The notes below the pieces were generated by a model, which was not told the DNA's origin, did not search any database, and saw nothing but the letters and a program-made list of their open reading frames with translations. From contig NZ_QQXK01000004.1 in the NCBI RefSeq assembly GCF_003575975.1, positions 98,357 through 162,356 on the forward strand: 64,000 nt of DNA, read 5' to 3'. Numbering within the stretch: position 1 is the first letter of the stretch; every line of letters starts with the position of its first letter. Positions 33,946 to 42,865 of the stretch are shown here, piece by piece. Made by a program: the position numbers and the translations under genes. The stretch comes from Galactobacter valiniphilus (GTDB taxonomy: Bacteria > Actinomycetota > Actinomycetes > Actinomycetales > Micrococcaceae).

Positions 33946-34380
33946 ATGCCGGCCCCCGCCACCCGCGTCCTCGCCCCGCTCGCCTGCGCAGCGAGCCTCG
34001 CGCTTGCCCTGACCGCCTGCACCGGCAACCCCAAGATCATGGTGGGCAGCACCACCTTCGCCACCTCGGCCGAGCTCGCGGCGGCGATGGACAAGGCGGG
34101 GATGGCGTGCAACGACGTGAAGCTCGTGCAGCAGACGGACAAGGTCAGCATGAGCACCTGCCAGAACCCCGACTTCACGTCGCTGAACATCGTGGTCTTC
34201 CACGACCCTGCCGCGCTGGCCCAGCTCGTGAACCAGGCGGCGGCGCGCGACGGCAAGGACGTCACCGCGACCACCACCATCTACGGCAACAACTGGGCCA
34301 CGATCGGCTCGGCCAAGGACGCGGACACGGTGAAGAGCGCCGCCGAGAAGCTCGGCGCCACGCTCGCCACGGCGGCGTAA
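33946..34380 (+). CDS. Small lipoprotein of unknown function
   Basis: 144 residues. The signal peptide has lipobox LTAC (Cys25). The mature part is a small alpha/beta domain with MVGSTTFATSAELAAAMDKA and NIVVFHDPAALAQLVNQAA; two Cys (in MACNDV and STCQNP) could form a disulfide. I do not recognise a family. AAGGAG stands 11 nt before the ATG. The FetB-like permease gene starts 3 nt after its stop, so the two are co-transcribed and probably translationally coupled. Confidence 0.72.
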   Translation: MPAPATRVLAPLACAASLALALTACTGNPKIMVGSTTFATSAELAAAMDKAGMACNDVKLVQQTDKVSMSTCQNPDFTSLNIVVFHDPAALAQLVNQAAARDGKDVTATTTIYGNNWATIGSAKDADTVKSAAEKLGATLATAA

Positions 34381-34383
34381 CCG

Positions 34384-35145
34384 ATGCCGGGGCTCACCCA
34401 CTGGCTCCTCTTCACCGCGGGCCTCGCGGCGCTCGTGGCGGCCGGCGTCCTCATCCTGCGCTCGCAGCGCGTGGGCCTCGGCGCCCTGCCGTGGATCGCG
34501 GTGCTACGCGCCGCCGTGCAGCTCGCGGTCGTGGCCCTACTCATGCGCGGCGTGCTCGAGTGGTGGTGGGCCCTCGCGGCCTTCCTGCTCCTCATGCTGG
34601 TCACGGCCGGCTTCACGGGCGCTGGCCGCGCCTCCGGGCTCCCGCGCGGCCGGGCCGCTGCCCTGCTCGGCATCAGCGCCGGGGCGGTGATCTCGGTCGG
34701 CGCGATCGTTGGCCTGGGGCTCGTTGAACGCAGCTCGCAGGAGCTCGTGGCGATCGCGGGCATCCTCATCGGCAACGCCATGACCGCCTCGACGCTCTCC
34801 CTGCGCCGGCTCGCCTCGCTGCTGCGCGACCGCCACGGCGAGGTCGAGGCCTGGCTCGCCCTCGGCGCCACGCCCACGCAATCCACGGCCGAGCTGCGCC
34901 GCGAGGCCATCCGCGAGTCCCTCATCCCCAACCTCGACCAGACCAGGTCGACGGGCCTCGTGACCCTGCCGGGCGCGTTTGTCGGCGCGCTCTTCGGCGG
35001 CGCCTCGCCCCTCGAGGCCGCGGCCTTCCAACTCGTGGTGCTCGTCGGCATCTTCCTGGGCCAGTCCGTGACAGCAAGCCTGGCCACATGGTGGGCGGCC
35101 GGGTCGCCGCTCCTTCCAGCGCCCGACGGCGCGTCCGGCGCCTAA
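34384..35145 (+). CDS. FetB-like ABC permease (UPF0014 family)
   Basis: 253 residues with seven hydrophobic helices. PWIAVLRAAVQLAVVALLMR, IAGILIGNAMTASTLSLRRL and the cytoplasmic loop LALGATPTQSTAELRREAIR with NLDQTRSTGLVTLPGAFVGA are typical of the UPF0014/FetB family, the permease of an iron exporter in E. coli. The partner ATPase FetA is not present next to it. The last codons overlap a copy of the genome-recurrent 13-mer. The gene follows a lipoprotein gene by 3 nt. Confidence 0.88.
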   Translation: MPGLTHWLLFTAGLAALVAAGVLILRSQRVGLGALPWIAVLRAAVQLAVVALLMRGVLEWWWALAAFLLLMLVTAGFTGAGRASGLPRGRAAALLGISAGAVISVGAIVGLGLVERSSQELVAIAGILIGNAMTASTLSLRRLASLLRDRHGEVEAWLALGATPTQSTAELRREAIRESLIPNLDQTRSTGLVTLPGAFVGALFGGASPLEAAAFQLVVLVGIFLGQSVTASLATWWAAGSPLLPAPDGASGA

Positions 35146-35303
35146 GCGGGACGGCACCCAAGGGTGCCCTTCCGCCCTGAGGCGACGCCCCGCCGTCGTG
35201 CCGTGGCGCTCACGGCCGCGTCGTCGAACGGTGGCCCCGCCGCGCCGTCGTGCTCTTTCCTTCGCCTTCGCCTTTGCCTTGCCCTCCCCCGCTTCCCCCC
35301 TTT

Positions 35304-35361
35304 GTCCGCGTACTGACCAGTCGGTCCGCGAGCGGCACCCGAATCCCCGGGTTTTCGGACC
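35304..35361 (+). repeat. 58-bp intergenic repeat, copy A
   Basis: Begins GTCCGCGTACTGACCAGT, then C, then GGTCCG, and ends TTTTCGGACC. It is exactly 58 bp long, like three other copies in the window. GGTCCG near the front can pair with the terminal CGGACC. It lies between the FetB-like gene and the gene at 35436. Confidence 0.88.
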
Positions 35362-35435
35362 ACACCGGTGTGCCCTTGGAGAAATACCTGCTCGCCCGGG
35401 GCCGCACCCAGGCGCGGGCGGTACCCTCGGTGGCG

Positions 35436-36074
35436 ATGTCTTCAGGAACCCGGCGCCAGTACCACCGCCCCACCCTCTTCACCTCCGACATGATCGATCG
35501 CTACGAGGGCGGAGCCGATCCCGCGCGCCTCTCGGAGGCGGCGCACGTGACGGCCGGGGCGCTCGTGAACCGCGGCCGCGCCAACGAGGATCCGGTGGTG
35601 CTGGAGAAGCTCATCCGCCTCGCCGACGCCGAGGGGCTCGAGGAGGTCGCCGAGCTGTGGTCGGCCTCGCCCGCGCAGACCCTGCCCGGCACCCTGTGGC
35701 GGCTGTACGCGCTGCGCCGGACCGTGCTGCAGGACCCCGAGCGGCTCGCCGCGTACTTCCGCGACGGCCGCGCCCAAGCTCCCGTGCACCAGGCGATCGC
35801 CGGCGTCGCTGAACCGCCAGGGCCCCAGGAGCTCGTCGACATGACCACCGCGATCCTGGCCGGCGCCTTCACGGGCGACTATGACGTCGCGTTGCACCGG
35901 GCAGCCGCGTTCTGCCGCGTCGTGGCGCTCGGGGAGACCGCGCACGCCGACGCCGCCGATCTGGCCGACCCGCAGCGCGGCTCCGCGCTCACGCGCGCCG
36001 CCCACCGCCTGGGCGGCACGGCCGACGATCTGGACGCCGCGGCCGCGCTCTGGCGCGACGGCGACCTCAGCTAG
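35436..36074 (+). CDS. Conserved helical protein of unknown function
   Basis: 212 residues, probably all alpha-helical and cytoplasmic; I cannot assign a family. Recognisable stretches are MIDRYEGGADPARLSEAAHV, LPGTLWRLYALRRTVLQDPE and AAYFRDGRAQAPVHQAIAGV, with a C-terminal DLDAAAALWRDGDLS. There are no cysteines except one, no signal peptide and no nucleotide-binding motif. The ATG at 35436 is preceded by GGTGG; the frame stays open further upstream through the 58-bp repeat but codes there for nothing credible. The gene stands alone. Confidence 0.65.
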   Translation: MSSGTRRQYHRPTLFTSDMIDRYEGGADPARLSEAAHVTAGALVNRGRANEDPVVLEKLIRLADAEGLEEVAELWSASPAQTLPGTLWRLYALRRTVLQDPERLAAYFRDGRAQAPVHQAIAGVAEPPGPQELVDMTTAILAGAFTGDYDVALHRAAAFCRVVALGETAHADAADLADPQRGSALTRAAHRLGGTADDLDAAAALWRDGDLS

Positions 36075-36366
36075 GTCCGCTCAAACGCGGGCGCCCCGGG
36101 GGGCGACTACGCGGACAGCGCACCAGATTGACGCGCCCGCTCGGCGAGCAGCACACTGGTGGGGCGACGTCGGGCTGCGGCAGCCCCGGGCTCCACATTT
36201 CGCCGCCTAGAGCGGCCTTCCGCCGAGAGGCGCTCCTGGTCCGGCGTCGCTTCAACTTCCCTCCCGCGGGCTTCCTCAAGCCCCGAAAAGACGCGCCAAA
36301 ATCCCGGTTCACCCGGTATCGGTACACTGGCCACGCATCCCCACCGCGCATGTCGGAAAGGTCGTC

Positions 36367-36981
36367 GTGAGCCTGCGTTTTTTCCCCAGTGAGACCCGGA
36401 GCCTGAGCCTCCTGACCTCCCTGGCCGATGTGTTGCGTGAGGCCCTCGCGACCGCGTCCGAGCTCTTCTCCGCCGAGGAGGCCGGCGCCGGCGCCCTGCG
36501 CGAGCGGCTCGAGGCCCTCGAACTGAAGTCAACGGATCTGCACTACGCGCTCCTGACCCACCTGCGCACCTCGTTTGTGAACCCGCTGCCGCGCGAGGAT
36601 CTCTACACCTTCTCCAAGCACCTGGCCCGCGCCATCGGCTTCGTCGCCTCCGCCGGTTCCAGCCTGCCGCACGCCGCCGACCGCCGCAGGGACCGGGTCA
36701 CCGAGCTCCTGGAGATCCTGGGCCGCCAGGCCGACCTCAGCCGCAAGGCCCTCGCTGGCCTGGGCCGGCTCGAGGAGCTCGAGGACCTCTGGCTCGACCT
36801 CCTGCGCCTCTCCTCCCGCGCCCGCCGCACGCAGCGCGCCTGGCAGCTGGATCAGGCCGGCGAGACCAAGGTCTCCACGGTCGTGACGCAGCAGGTGCTC
36901 GCGCGCGACCTCCAGGGCGCCTCGGACGCCCTCCTCGGCTTCACCGACCACCTGGGGCACGTGCTCGTGAAGGAATCCTGA
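36367..36981 (+). CDS. DUF47 (PhoU-like) Pit accessory protein
   Basis: 204 residues, all helical. SLRFFPSETRSLSLLTSLAD and LPREDLYTFSKHLARAIGFV are the marks of the DUF47/TIGR00153 family, in which an acidic cluster binds metal (E/D-x3-D). These proteins are encoded next to Pit phosphate transporters and are thought to regulate them. The GTG at 36367 has GAAAGG 5 nt upstream. The pit gene begins 4 nt after its stop. Confidence 0.9.
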   Translation: MSLRFFPSETRSLSLLTSLADVLREALATASELFSAEEAGAGALRERLEALELKSTDLHYALLTHLRTSFVNPLPREDLYTFSKHLARAIGFVASAGSSLPHAADRRRDRVTELLEILGRQADLSRKALAGLGRLEELEDLWLDLLRLSSRARRTQRAWQLDQAGETKVSTVVTQQVLARDLQGASDALLGFTDHLGHVLVKES

Positions 36982-36985
36982 GCCG

Positions 36986-38002
36986 GTGGAATCCCTCCTG
37001 CTCGTGATCACGCTGGCCGTGCTGGCCGGCGTGACCTTCCTCAACGGCTTCCTCGACGCCTCCAACGCGGTCTCCTCCGCCGTGCGCACGCGGGCCCTCA
37101 CGCCCCGACTCGCGATCATCATCGTCTCGCTCTTCACGGCGACGGGCACCTTCCTGGCAACGAGCCTCGGCTCCACCCTAGCCGATCGTTTCCAGTCCTC
37201 CGTCCCGCACGGCCCGGCCGGGCTCGTCACGGTCCTGTGCGGCCTGCTCGCCGCGGGCACCTGGGGCCTGTTCACGTGGTGGAAGGGGCAGCCGTCATCT
37301 TCCACGCACGCCATGCTCGCCGGCCTCGCCGGCGCCGGGCTCGCCGCCGCGGCGGTGGGCTTGGAACACCCGGCCGACGCCGCCGCCCTCCTCTTGCGCC
37401 AGGTCCTCCTGCCGCTTGTCGTCACCTCGCTTCTGGCACCAGTGCTCGCGTACGCGCTGGTGATCCCGATCGTCTGGTGCCTGCGGCACACTCCCCCGCG
37501 CAAGATCAACGAGGCCGGGCGCTCAGCGCAGGCCATCGGCGCCGCGGCCGTGGCGCTCGCCCACGGCGTGCAGGACGGCCAGCGCGCCGTAGCCATGACG
37601 GTGGTGACGGTCTCCGCGGCCGGGCTGGCCGTGCCAGACGGCTCGATGATCTGGCTCGAGGTGTGCGCGGCCCTGCTCCTGGGCGGCGGCGTGCTCGGCG
37701 GCGGCTGGCGCATCACCCACACGCTCTCCACGCGGCTCGTGACGCTCGACCCCCTGCGCGCCGGCGCGGCCAACGCCGTGTCCGCGACGCTGCTCTTCGT
37801 TGGCGCCTTTGCACTCAAGCTGCCGATCTCCTCGACACAGGCCGTGACGGCCGCCCTCGTCGGCGCCGGCATCAACCAGCGGCACAGCACCGTCAACTGG
37901 GCCACGGCCCGGCGGATCCTGGGTTTCTGGCTCGCGACACCGCTCGCGTGCGCGCTCCTCGCGGGCACGCTCATGCTGGCCGCCTCGCCGCTCCTGCGCT
38001 GA
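36986..38002 (+). CDS. pit: Low-affinity inorganic phosphate transporter, Pit family
   Basis: 338 residues with about ten helices and the two inverted PiT signatures: FLNGFLDASNAVSSAVRTRA near the N-terminus and ALAHGVQDGQRAVAMTVV in the second half. SSTHAML and ISSTQAVTAALVGAGINQR follow each signature as usual. It takes up metal-phosphate with protons. The GTG at 36986 lies 4 nt behind the DUF47 gene, so both form one operon. It is convergent with the pst operon, 385 nt away. Confidence 0.93.
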   Translation: MESLLLVITLAVLAGVTFLNGFLDASNAVSSAVRTRALTPRLAIIIVSLFTATGTFLATSLGSTLADRFQSSVPHGPAGLVTVLCGLLAAGTWGLFTWWKGQPSSSTHAMLAGLAGAGLAAAAVGLEHPADAAALLLRQVLLPLVVTSLLAPVLAYALVIPIVWCLRHTPPRKINEAGRSAQAIGAAAVALAHGVQDGQRAVAMTVVTVSAAGLAVPDGSMIWLEVCAALLLGGGVLGGGWRITHTLSTRLVTLDPLRAGAANAVSATLLFVGAFALKLPISSTQAVTAALVGAGINQRHSTVNWATARRILGFWLATPLACALLAGTLMLAASPLLR

Positions 38003-38012
38003 TCTCTCCCCC

Positions 38013-38070
38013 GTCCGCGTACTGACCAGTCGGTCCGGTCACGGTACTGCCTGCCACGGGTTTTCGGACC
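38013..38070 (+). repeat. 58-bp intergenic repeat, copy B
   Basis: Same 18-nt start, C-GGTCCG, variable middle and end GGGTTTTCGGACC as copy A. It begins 10 nt after the pit stop codon and faces copy C in opposite orientation. Confidence 0.88.
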
Positions 38071-38112
38071 GTGTCGCGAGGCAAGGGGGGCCCGAGCATT
38101 TGCTCGGCGCTT

Positions 38113-38170
38113 GGTCCGATTTCGTGCTTCCCGGGGTGCCGTTCGCGGACCTACTGGTCAGTACGCGGAC
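38113..38170 (-). repeat. 58-bp intergenic repeat, copy C (inverted)
   Basis: On the minus strand it reads GTCCGCGTACTGACCAGT-A-GGTCCG with end ATCGGACC, 58 bp long. With copy B it forms a 158-bp inverted pair with a 42-nt spacer. The pit-pst gap holds these two copies, one 13-mer copy at 38207 and the pst terminator; no gene. Confidence 0.88.
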
Positions 38171-38265
38171 ACGAGAGCACGCGGGAGGTGTCACCCAGCC
38201 CGGCCACGCGCCGTCGGGCGCCGTCGGGCGCCGAGAAGCGCACGGCGCCCTCCTGAGCGCACGGA

Positions 38266-38297
38266 AACGGCGGCGAGGCTAGTGCCTCGCCGCCGTT
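38266..38297. terminator. Terminator of the pst operon
   Basis: Perfect 14-bp inverted repeat AACGGCGGCGAGGC/GCCTCGCCGCCGTT with a TAGT loop, about 90 nt after pstB. It can also stop transcripts coming from pit. Confidence 0.85.
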
Positions 38298-38387
38298 GAT
38301 CCCCCTCAGAATCCCCCGGCTCGCTCTCCGGGGCCCCGCCCTGCTCGCGCCGCACGGACGCGCCACAGGGAAGTGTGTGTCAGCCGA

Positions 38388-39167
38388 TCACCCGAAGCGG
38401 CCGGAGACGTAGTCCTCGGTCGCCTGTTCCACCGGGTTGTTGAAGATGGTGGAGGTCTCGGCGTACTCGATGAGCTTGCCGGGCTTGCCGGTGCCGGCGA
38501 TGTTGAAGAACGCGGTCTTGTCGGACACACGCGCGGCCTGCTGCATGTTGTGCGTGACGATGACGACCGTGTACTCGTTCTTGAGCTCGTTGATCAGGTC
38601 CTCCACGGCCAGCGTGGAGATCGGGTCGAGCGCGGAGCAAGGCTCGTCCATGAGGATCACGGAGGGCTCCACCGCGATGGTGCGGGCGATGCACAGGCGC
38701 TGCTGCTGGCCGCCGGAGAGGCCGGAACCGGGCTTGTCCAGGCGGTCCTTGACCTCGTTCCAGAGGTTGGCGCCGCGCAGGGACTTCTCCACGATGGAGT
38801 CCGCATCCGACTTGGAGAGGCGCTTGCCGTTGAGCTTGAAGCCGGCGAGGACGTTCTCCTTGATGGACATCGTGGGGAACGGGTTAGGGCGCTGGAACAC
38901 CATCCCGACCTGGCTGCGGACCGTCACCGGGTCCACGCCGGGGCCGTAGATGTCGTCGCCATCCAGGAGGACCTTGCCCTTCACGTGGGCGCCGGGGAGG
39001 ACCTCGTGCATGCGGTTGAGCGTGCGCAGGAAGGTCGTCTTACCGCAGCCGGACGGGCCAATGAAGGCCGTCACAGAGCGGGGCTCGATGTTGATGTTCA
39101 CGCCCTCCACGGCGAGGAACTTGCCGTAGTAAACGTTGAGGTCATTGGCGTCGATGCGCTTGGCCAT
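38388..39167 (-). CDS. pstB: Phosphate ABC transporter ATPase PstB
   Basis: 259 residues. Walker [10 protein letters not shown] (37-45), the Q-loop VFQRPNPFP typical of PstB, signature [16 protein letters not shown], Walker [13 protein letters not shown] and switch [12 protein letters not shown]. It energises high-affinity phosphate import. Last gene of pstSCAB; it starts 32 nt after pstA. No phoU follows. Confidence 0.97.
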   Translation of the reverse strand: MAKRIDANDLNVYYGKFLAVEGVNINIEPRSVTAFIGPSGCGKTTFLRTLNRMHEVLPGAHVKGKVLLDGDDIYGPGVDPVTVRSQVGMVFQRPNPFPTMSIKENVLAGFKLNGKRLSKSDADSIVEKSLRGANLWNEVKDRLDKPGSGLSGGQQQRLCIARTIAVEPSVILMDEPCSALDPISTLAVEDLINELKNEYTVVIVTHNMQQAARVSDKTAFFNIAGTGKPGKLIEYAETSTIFNNPVEQATEDYVSGRFG

Positions 39168-39199
39168 GAGGTGTCTTCTTTCGTGAAAAGTGAGGGGGA

Positions 39200-40399
39200 T
39201 CAGCGACCGGCGGTCTTGGGAGCGAGCCACTTCGCGACGGCGCGGGCCAGCAGGTTCAGGAGCATCACCAGGATGATCAGGACCAGGGCACCGCCCCACG
39301 CGCGGATCATGGAGGGCTCCGGCGCCTGTGGCGCGGTGGGCGTGGTCAGCTGGTAGTAGATGTAGACCGGGAGGGCCATCATCCAATCCTTGACCAGGTT
39401 CCAGTTGGTGGCCACCGTGAAGCCGGCGGTCACGAGGATCGGGGCGGTCTCGCCGACCACGCGGGCGATGGCGAGGGTGACGCCCGAGGCGATGCCGGAG
39501 ATGGCCGTGGGCAGGACCACCTTGAGGGTGGTGCGCCACTTGCGCACGCCCAGGGCCGCGGAGGCCTCGCGCAGCTCGTTCGGGACCACGCGGAGCATCT
39601 CCTCCGTGGAGCGGACCACGATCGGGATCATGATCACCGAGAGCGCGATGGCCGCGGAGAGGCCGATGGTCTGCGCGCCGGGCTGCGCCCCGAAGAGCTT
39701 GAACACCGCGAGCATGAAGCCAGCCGCGAAGAGGCCGGCCACGATGGACGGGATGCCCGTCATGACGTCGACGAAGAAGCGGATGACCTTCGAGAACACG
39801 TTGTCGTTGCTGTATTCGACGAGGTAGATCGAGGCGAGCAGGCCGATCGGGACCGAGATGATCGTGGCGGCCGCCGTGATGAGCAGCGTTCCCACGAGCG
39901 CGTGGGCGATGCCGCCCAGGATCGGGCCGGTGCCAGCCTCGGCGGCGCGGTCGTACTTGCCCGTGATGCCCTGCATGTCGGAGGCGAAGAAGCCGGGCTG
40001 CGTGATGCCCTGCCAGCCGTTGGCGATGACGGTCCACATCACCGAGATGAGCGGCACCAGCGCGATGAGGAAGGCGCCGATGATGAGGTTGCGCCACAGG
40101 CCGTCGGTGGCCTTGCGGCGGTTCTCCTTGACGAGGGTCACCACGTACATGCCCACCACGTAGGCGATGGCACCGATGATGACCCAGCCGGCCACGTTGA
40201 AGCCGATGAGCGCCATGATCGCGGCGGAGAGCACGAGGGCTCCCGCACCGACGGCGTACGGCGTCCACTTGGGCAGCTGGCCCGCGGTCAGGCGGGAGCG
40301 TCCGTGCCTGCGCTCGGGACCGGCCGGGGCGTCCCCGGAGGCGGTGGCGGCGATCGGCTGGGACACGGAATCCTCCAGGGGTGTCTTCTGCGTGGTCAT
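39200..40399 (-). CDS. pstA: Phosphate ABC transporter permease PstA
   Basis: 399 residues, longer than enterobacterial PstA because of an N-terminal extension of about 70 residues with extra helices ([20 protein letters not shown]). Core motifs are [40 protein letters not shown] and the EAA loop [20 protein letters not shown]. Its ATG shares one base with the stop of pstC, so translation is coupled. Confidence 0.96.
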   Translation of the reverse strand: MTTQKTPLEDSVSQPIAATASGDAPAGPERRHGRSRLTAGQLPKWTPYAVGAGALVLSAAIMALIGFNVAGWVIIGAIAYVVGMYVVTLVKENRRKATDGLWRNLIIGAFLIALVPLISVMWTVIANGWQGITQPGFFASDMQGITGKYDRAAEAGTGPILGGIAHALVGTLLITAAATIISVPIGLLASIYLVEYSNDNVFSKVIRFFVDVMTGIPSIVAGLFAAGFMLAVFKLFGAQPGAQTIGLSAAIALSVIMIPIVVRSTEEMLRVVPNELREASAALGVRKWRTTLKVVLPTAISGIASGVTLAIARVVGETAPILVTAGFTVATNWNLVKDWMMALPVYIYYQLTTPTAPQAPEPSMIRAWGGALVLIILVMLLNLLARAVAKWLAPKTAGR

Positions 40400-41334
40400 C
40401 AGTTGGCCCCCGAGAATTCCTTGTGGCGGTTCACGATCCAGCGGGCGGCCAGGTTCACGACGAGCGTGATGACAAACAGGGCCAGGCCGGCGGCGATGAG
40501 TTCGTTGTAGCGCAGGCCGGAGGCCTCGGGGAAGTTCGCCGCGATCTCGGCGGGGATGGTGTTGTTGCCCTCGGAGAGCAGGTTCCAGCCCAGGGCACCG
40601 GAGGAGAGGACGAGGGCCACGGCCATCGTCTCGCCGAGTGCGCGGCCCAGGCCGAGCATGATCGCGGAGATCACGCCGGGGCGGGCGAAGGGAAGCACCG
40701 CCATCTTGATCATTTCCCAGCGCGTGGCGCCGAGGGCCAGGGCGGCCTCCTCGTGCAGCTTGGGCGTCTGGACGAAGATCTCGCGGGAGAGCGCCGTGAT
40801 GATCGGTAGGACCATGACGGCCAGCACGATCGAGGCGGTGAGGATGGTGCGACCCGTGGCCGAGGGATCACCGAAGAGCGGGATCCACCCGAGGTAGGTG
40901 TGCAGCCAGTCGTAGATCGGGACGAGCAGCGGCGCCAGGAAGAGCATGCCCCACGCGCCGTAGACGACGGAGGGGATGGCGGCGAGCAGATCGATCACGT
41001 AACCCACGGGCTTGGCCAGCTTGCGCGGAGCCACGTGGGAGATGAAGAGGGCGACGCCGATGGCAACCGGCGTGGCGAAGAGCAGCGCGAGGCCGGCGGC
41101 CAGCAGCGTGCCGAGCACGAGCGGCCAGACGTAGCTGAAGAAGGACTCGCCTGTCAGTTCGGCCGGGCTGGCCACGAGGGCCGGGTAGGCGTTGACGACC
41201 AGGAAGAGCGTCACGAACAGCAGGACAACCAGGATGAGGGCGCCTGCCGCGAACGTCAGACCGGAGAAGAACTTGTCTCCGGCACGACCCTTCTCGCCCG
41301 CGGTCAGCGGCGAGGGTGCGGTAACGGTGGTCAC
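40399..41334 (-). CDS. pstC: Phosphate ABC transporter permease PstC
   Basis: 311 residues, six helices. [20 protein letters not shown] and the EAA loop [20 protein letters not shown], followed by [16 protein letters not shown], are PstC hallmarks. The GTG start has AGGAG 5 nt upstream. It is 115 nt behind pstS, with a stem-loop between. Confidence 0.97.
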   Translation of the reverse strand: MTTVTAPSPLTAGEKGRAGDKFFSGLTFAAGALILVVLLFVTLFLVVNAYPALVASPAELTGESFFSYVWPLVLGTLLAAGLALLFATPVAIGVALFISHVAPRKLAKPVGYVIDLLAAIPSVVYGAWGMLFLAPLLVPIYDWLHTYLGWIPLFGDPSATGRTILTASIVLAVMVLPIITALSREIFVQTPKLHEEAALALGATRWEMIKMAVLPFARPGVISAIMLGLGRALGETMAVALVLSSGALGWNLLSEGNNTIPAEIAANFPEASGLRYNELIAAGLALFVITLVVNLAARWIVNRHKEFSGAN

Positions 41335-41400
41335 GCGGACTCCTGAGGCTTAGTGGGGGGGACGGATCGGTGAGGGGGATCCAACGCGTCCGGCCCGAGA

Positions 41401-41435
41401 CCGGGGACGGGCGGCGCTCGCCGCACCCTCCCCGG
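41401..41435 (-). terminator. Intra-operon stem-loop between pstS and pstC
   Basis: Outer arms CCGGGGA/TCCCCGG and inner arms GCGGC/GCCGC, separated by unpaired bases. Its position mirrors the dppA-dppB stem-loop: behind a binding-protein gene and before the permease genes, where it would keep binding-protein mRNA more abundant. Confidence 0.55.
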
Positions 41436-41449
41436 TGCTCAGGCTCGGA

Positions 41450-42613
41450 TCACTTGGCGACCGTGATGGTCGCGATGGCCTTGGCGGCCTCGTCGGAGAT
41501 GGACGCGGCGAGCGGCGCCGAGCCGACCTCGTCCTGCGCGGCGGTCTGGCCGGCCTGCGAGGACACGAAGGTGCCCCAGGCCTTAACCATGTCGACCGTG
41601 TTCTGGTCCTTGTAGGTCTGGCAGAAGATCTGGTAGCTGACCATCGTGACGGGGTAGCTGCCGGCCGGCGCGTTCGAGTAGTCGATCTCGACGGCCATGT
41701 CGTTCTTGTTCGTCGACTCGACGCGCTTGGACGCCTCGACGATCTTGGCGGCGGCCTCCTCGGTGGGGACCACGTACTCCTCGCCCACCTTGATGGAGGC
41801 GTGGCTCAGGTTGGTGGCGGCGGCCAGGTCGGCGTAGGTGATGGAGCCCTCGGTCTGGGCGGCGAGGCCGACCACACCGGAGGTCTTCGCGGCGGACTCG
41901 CCGGCGAGGTCGGACGGCCAGGCCTTGGCCGGGTCCCAGGACCAATCGGAGGCCGCAGCGGAGTGCAGGTACTCGGTGAAGTTGTCGGTGGTGCCCGACT
42001 CGTCGGCGCGGTGGATCGGGGTGATCTTGGCGTCCGGCAGGGTCACGCCCTCGTTGAGGGCGGCGATGGCCGGGTCGTTCCACTTGGTGATCTTGTTGGA
42101 GAAGATCTTGGCGACGGTGGAGGCATCCAGGTTCAGCTTGTCCACGCCGGAGAGCTTGAAGCTGACGGCGATCGGGGCGATGTACACCGGGATGTTCATG
42201 GCGCCCTCGGGGCCACAGAAGGTCTGGACCTGCTTCTGCTCGTCGGCATCCAGCGCGGCGTCGGAGCCGGCGAACTGCACCTGGCCGGCGATGAGCTTCT
42301 TCACGCCGGCGCCGGAGCCGTCCGGGGAGTACTGGACCTTGAGGCCGGACTGCACGGACTTGATTCCGTCGGCACCCTCGGCCCAGGCGGCCATGGCGGA
42401 CTGCTGCGAGGAGGCGCCGGAGCCGGTCAGCGTGCCGGTGACCTGGGGGGCATCCGAGGCGCTGGCGGAGCCCGAGGCGGAGCCGGAGCCGGAGCCGGAG
42501 GTGCCCGCACCGGAGCTGGAGGTGCCGGGGTTGTTCGAGCCACCGCAGGCTGTCAGGCCAAGGGCAGCGATGGAGAGAACGGCGGCCGCCTGGCCGATAC
42601 GGGTGAGCTTCAC
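41450..42613 (-). CDS. pstS: Phosphate-binding lipoprotein PstS
   Basis: 387 residues. The signal peptide ends at lipobox LTAC followed by GGSNNPG and a Ser/Gly linker. The phosphate-binding fold shows TGSGASSQQSAMAAWAEG, QFAGSDAALD, ITPIHRADESGTTDNFTEYL (Arg/Asp/Ser contacts with phosphate) and IDYSNAPAGSYPVTMVSYQI. GTG start with a GAGGA box. First gene of pstSCAB; a PHO box lies upstream at 42735-42774. Confidence 0.97.
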   Translation of the reverse strand: MKLTRIGQAAAVLSIAALGLTACGGSNNPGTSSSGAGTSGSGSGSASGSASASDAPQVTGTLTGSGASSQQSAMAAWAEGADGIKSVQSGLKVQYSPDGSGAGVKKLIAGQVQFAGSDAALDADEQKQVQTFCGPEGAMNIPVYIAPIAVSFKLSGVDKLNLDASTVAKIFSNKITKWNDPAIAALNEGVTLPDAKITPIHRADESGTTDNFTEYLHSAAASDWSWDPAKAWPSDLAGESAAKTSGVVGLAAQTEGSITYADLAAATNLSHASIKVGEEYVVPTEEAAAKIVEASKRVESTNKNDMAVEIDYSNAPAGSYPVTMVSYQIFCQTYKDQNTVDMVKAWGTFVSSQAGQTAAQDEVGSAPLAASISDEAAKAIATITVAK

Positions 42614-42734
42614 GAGCTGGTTCCTCTTTCAGAGCCGATCAAGGGGGGAGTGTCCCCGGGTCACTACCGCGCACGTTCGAGTGCCCGGGCTGGCGCGCCG
42701 TTCCCGACCCGCACCAGTGACGCTAAGCAGGCAG

Positions 42735-42774
42735 GGTGAATCGAGTCCCCGCCCAAGGTGAACACCAGGTGAAC
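42735..42774 (-). promoter_or_regulatory. PHO box (PhoP operator) upstream of pstS
   Basis: On the minus strand two GTTCACC units lie exactly 11 nt apart (plus-strand GGTGAAC at 42757 and 42768), and a third, weaker unit (GGTGAAT, 42735) stands 22 nt away, in the same 11-nt register. This matches the direct-repeat PHO box bound by PhoP in streptomycetes and other actinobacteria. Confidence 0.82.
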
Positions 42775-42865
42775 TGTGCGACCGACACGCCTGTGAGACC
42801 CGCCACGTCGCCCCGGGATACCGTCAAGAAACAGCGGATTAACGCCCCGGTGCGAGGATGAGGCC

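Noticed and set aside
35250..35435. Longer N-terminus of the gene at 35436
   Set aside because: The frame is open but translates the 58-bp repeat and Pro/Ser-rich noise; the ATG at 35436 starts the regular helical sequence.
36301..36330. PHO box before the DUF47-pit operon
   Set aside because: One GTTCACC is present, but no second unit occurs 11 nt away on either side.
38013..38170. Insertion sequence with terminal inverted repeats
   Set aside because: The 158-bp unit contains no transposase and no visible target duplication; the single copies A and D show the unit is the 58-mer.
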